DNA of 64,000 bases from Nipponacmea schrenckii. Taxonomy: Eukaryota; Mollusca; Gastropoda; Lottiidae. Location: the NCBI GenBank assembly GCA_030562195.1, contig JAUJPP010000005.1:33343106-33407105 (forward strand). The letters are read 5' to 3'. How positions within the stretch are numbered: position 1 is the first letter of the stretch; the number at the start of each line of letters is the position of its first letter. The position numbers were made by a program, and so were the translations under genes. Below are positions 61,206 through 64,000 of the stretch, piece by piece. The notes below the pieces were generated by a model, which was given only the letters and a program-made list of their open reading frames with translations, did not search any database and was not told where the DNA came from.

Positions 61206-62603
61206 CAATGTGCAATTCTTGCCTGATTTTGATGAAAATTGGTGTGAAAGTATGTTATAACTCAAGGATAAACCCTATTGAAAATCAGCAAAATCGAAAA
61301 ACATTTAGTATGAGTTATTGCCCTTGTTCTTGAAAACCCGTTCAATTTTAGTTTGTAAACAATTCTTAATGGATTTTGATGAAACTTGGCTTGAGTATTT
61401 GTTATCACCCAAGGATGAAGCCTATTGAAAACCAGTAAAATCAAAAAAAAAATTAATATCAGTTATTGCCCTTGTTTTTGAAAACGCGTTCAATTTTTGA
61501 CTCTAAATCACTCTACATAGCACAGTTATTGACCGATTCTGACAAAACTTGTTGAAATTGTTAAATATCACCCAAGGATGAACCCTTTTGAAAATAGAAA
61601 ATATCAAAATATATCTGATACGAATTATTGCCCTTTTTCTATAAAATGTGTTGGATTTTTGCCTTGTAAATACTCTACAAGTCACAATTCTTGAGCGATT
61701 TTGACGTAACTTTGCATGAGTATTTGTAATCACCTAAGGATGAACCCTATTGAAATTCAGTTAAATCAAAAAATATTTAGTATCAGTAATTGCCCTTGTT
61801 TTTGAAAACACGTTCAGTTTTAGCTTGTAAACACTCTAGAAAGAACAATTCTTAATGGATTTTGATTAAACTTGGCTTGAGTATTTGTTTTTACCCAAAG
61901 ATGAACCCTATTATAAATCAAATAATTCGAAATATATTTAGTGTCAGTTATAGCCCTTGTTCTTGAAAACGCATTCAATTTTAGTTTGAAAAAAAAAATT
62001 TTTGGTTTTTGATGAAACTTGGCTTGAGTCTTTGTTTTCTCCCAAGGATGAACTCTATTGAAAATCGAAAAATATTTAGTACAAATTATTGCCCTTGTTT
62101 TTGAAAACGTGTTCAATTTAACTCGTAAACACTCTAGAAAGAACAATTTTGAATGGATTTTGATGAAGCTTGGCTTTAGTATTTGTTTTCTCACAAGGAT
62201 AAACCCTATTGAAAATCAGATAAATCGAAAAATATTTAGTGTCATTTATTGGGCCTGTTTTCAAAAACGCTTTCAACTTTTGGCTTGTGAACACTCTAAA
62301 CATCCATTTTTGACAAAACTTGCTGAAATTGTTTAATATCAACCAAGAATGAGCCTTATTAAGAATTAAAAATATTAAAATATTATTTTAAGGGTGAACC
62401 CTATTGCAAATCATAAAAATATTTAATGAGTTGAGTTAGGTACAATTCTTGACTGTTTTTAATGAAACTAGAGACCCTAGAAAAAAATATGGTGGAAGGT
62501 TTAATATTTCATTCCACTTATTGTAACCTTACTGAAAAGTTTTTATTTGAAATAAATGCTGCCAGTGGGCGTATATTACCTTGCCTGGCAAGCTATCTTT
62601 GGT
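61206..62603 (-). mobile_element. Pearl-like element in reverse, truncated by the gap
   Basis: On the minus strand it starts GATAGCTTGCCAGGCAAGG near 62600, then ATATACGCCCACTGGC, then core units at about 162-bp spacing to the gap. Its start is near-identical to that at 33060. Confidence 0.8.
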
Positions 62604-62823
62604 TATATTACATCCAAAAAAATCCAATATTTTGTTGAAACATTTCATATATCAGTGGTCTCTGTTTCACTGGCTTGGTTTACCATTTCTTAATGCAGAA
62701 TATTAGTGGAGAATTTTATCTAAATATCTGTATAATTGCTTCAGATATAGTTTTGAGAGTGATGAACTGTTTTTATGTAGACTATATTAAATTATGTCAA
62801 TCTGCAAGCAAGTGTGCTTTTAT

Positions 62824-63324
62824 TATACGCGCACATGAAATGGGGGGCGTATATTGTACTCACCCCATCCGTCCGTCCGTCTGTCTGTCCTTCTGTCTGT
62901 CTGTCCGTCCACAATTACTCGTAAACACTCTAGAGGGCGCAATTCTTAACAGATTTTGATGAAACTTTATATGAGTGTTTATGATCACGCAAGGATAAAC
63001 CCTATTGAAAATCAGCAAAATCGGAAAAAATATAGTATGAGTTCTTGCCCTTGTTCTTGAATGGCTCGTAAACACTCTACAATGTGCAATTCTTGACTGA
63101 TTTTGATTAAACTTGGTGTGCGAGTATGTTACAAATCAAGGATAAACCCTATTGAAAATCAGCGAAATCGAAAAATATTTAGTATGAGTTACTGCTCTTA
63201 TTCTTGAAAAAGCCTTCAATTTTAGCTTGTAAACACTCTAGAAAGAACAATTCTTAATGGATTGTGATTAAACTTGGCTTGAGTATTTGCTTTTACCCAA
63301 GGATGAACCCTATTATAAATCAAA
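62824..63324 (-). mobile_element. Second reverse pearl-like element, cut by a Tigger-like insertion
   Basis: It opens TTATACGCGCACATGAAATG with a GTCCGTCC/TGTCTGTC microsatellite at 62868-62911, then core units. The array stops at TA 63325-63326, where the pogo-like transposon begins. Confidence 0.75.
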
Positions 63325-63326
63325 TA

Positions 63327-64000
63327 CAGTAAAAGTCCTTCATGCGAACACACCCATTCTGCGACTGCTCGTTGTAAGCAACCGCCTCAAATTCCCCCCC
63401 GACGATATTTCAATAAAATTTATGCTTATTAGACGACCACTCCTTCAACGCCACCAGCGACCACTGGAATTGAATAAACGACCATGCTAATCATTAATTA
63501 ACGCGAATTACTGTTAACGGGTGTGAACGAGTAGCCTACCGCTAATCCTTTAATCCATGTTCAATAGTGAGTGAGTCATGTCACTCTAAATTGTTTTTAA
63601 ATAGGCTAATACAGGTAATTTCATTCTCATTGAATTCACAATCAACATGTCGTCAAAATCTAGTAGAAAATGTCTTACTCCCGAAGATCGGGACAAGGTC
63701 ATCAATCTAGCTGGGTCGGGTCATAGTGGTCGCCAGATAGCAGAATCTCTCGGTGTTGGTAAAACCCAAATTCAGTCAATTTTAAAATGAAAGGCAGAAA
63801 TATTTGATGATTATGAACATAATGCTTCTCCTGATCGTTCCCGAAATGCACCAGTGAATGGACCGCTACTTCAAGCTAAGGCATTGAAATTTGCAAGTGA
63901 GTTGGGTGTTGAATCTTTTAAAGCTTCTAGTGGCTGGTTGCGATCTTTTTTACAACGACATAATATTGTTTTTGGAACGGTGAGTGGAGAACGTGCCGAT
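63327..64000 (+). mobile_element. pogo/Tigger-like transposon, left part
   Basis: The end begins CAGTAAAAGTCC after a TA and is inserted in the pearl array. A leader with GACCACTCC and GCGACCACTGG motifs leads to a transposase ORF at 63647. The right end is outside the window. Confidence 0.8.
63647..64000 (+). pseudogene. CENP-B/Tigger-type transposase, N-terminal part with an in-frame stop
   Basis: From MSSKSSRKCLTPEDRDKVIN the frame shows a helix-turn-helix, SGRQIAESLGVGKTQIQSIL, typical of the CENP-B N-terminal domain. It continues with FASELGVESFKASSGWLRSF, the second (Tc5-type) DNA-binding fold with its Gly-Trp-Leu signature. A TGA at 63788-63790 interrupts the frame where relatives usually have arginine or another residue, so this copy is probably dead. 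The DDE catalytic core would lie beyond the window. Confidence 0.8.

Noticed and set aside
60574..61265. Long reading frames on both strands across the N run
   Set aside because: They are made of undetermined bases and reflect the assembly gap only.
48517..64000. Further CADPS exons
   Set aside because: No plus-strand segment resembling the next conserved CAPS exon (start LDNPDEQAAQ in relatives) was found.

Overview
The window is nuclear DNA of an invertebrate animal, most likely a mollusc. It is strongly AT-rich. Its genes are split by GT-AG introns and the gaps between them are filled with transposable elements. The mollusc call rests on several pearl-like elements: about 160-bp core repeats, an ACGG-type microsatellite and GTGGGCGTATA ends, an architecture described from bivalves. 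Species cannot be read from the sequence. A 500-base run of N (60706-61205) marks an assembly gap.

Four host genes can be supported. From left to right: (1) a NEK-like Ser/Thr kinase on the minus strand, with two phase-0 first exons that both encode a glycine-rich loop (14167-14310 and 13001-13108) and one shared downstream exon (8405-8668); the rest of the kinase would lie in or beyond the left 8.4 kb. (2) A complete four-exon minus-strand gene (16177-17943) for a 242-residue cysteine/tyrosine-rich single-pass membrane protein like CYYR1. (3) A complete 26-exon minus-strand gene (21420-43626) for the KMT2E(MLL5)/SETD5/UpSET chromatin regulator; I phased every junction and obtain 1633 residues with a PHD finger, a degenerate SET domain and the [12 protein letters not shown] motif. 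(4) The first coding exon of CADPS/CAPS on the plus strand (47731-48516), with its remaining exons beyond the window. KMT2E and CADPS are divergent, about 4.1 kb apart. They join chromatin control, membrane protein, kinase and neurosecretion functions and show no sign of a shared pathway.

Most other sequence is mobile. At least four families of TTAA-flanked inverted-repeat elements occur. The most notable (39781-41645, inside KMT2E intron 5) carries a THAP zinc-finger ORF on one strand and, convergent to it, an ORF resembling the N-terminus of P2X7-ballast-like proteins. Each is preceded by the same 20-bp CRE-containing sequence. Also present are pearl-like arrays, hAT-like and pogo/Tigger-like elements, a tRNA-derived SINE with perfect target duplications, two GIY-YIG fragments of Penelope-like type, a decayed DIRS-like gag ORF, and a 30-bp minisatellite. 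Several insertions are nested, so their order can be read.
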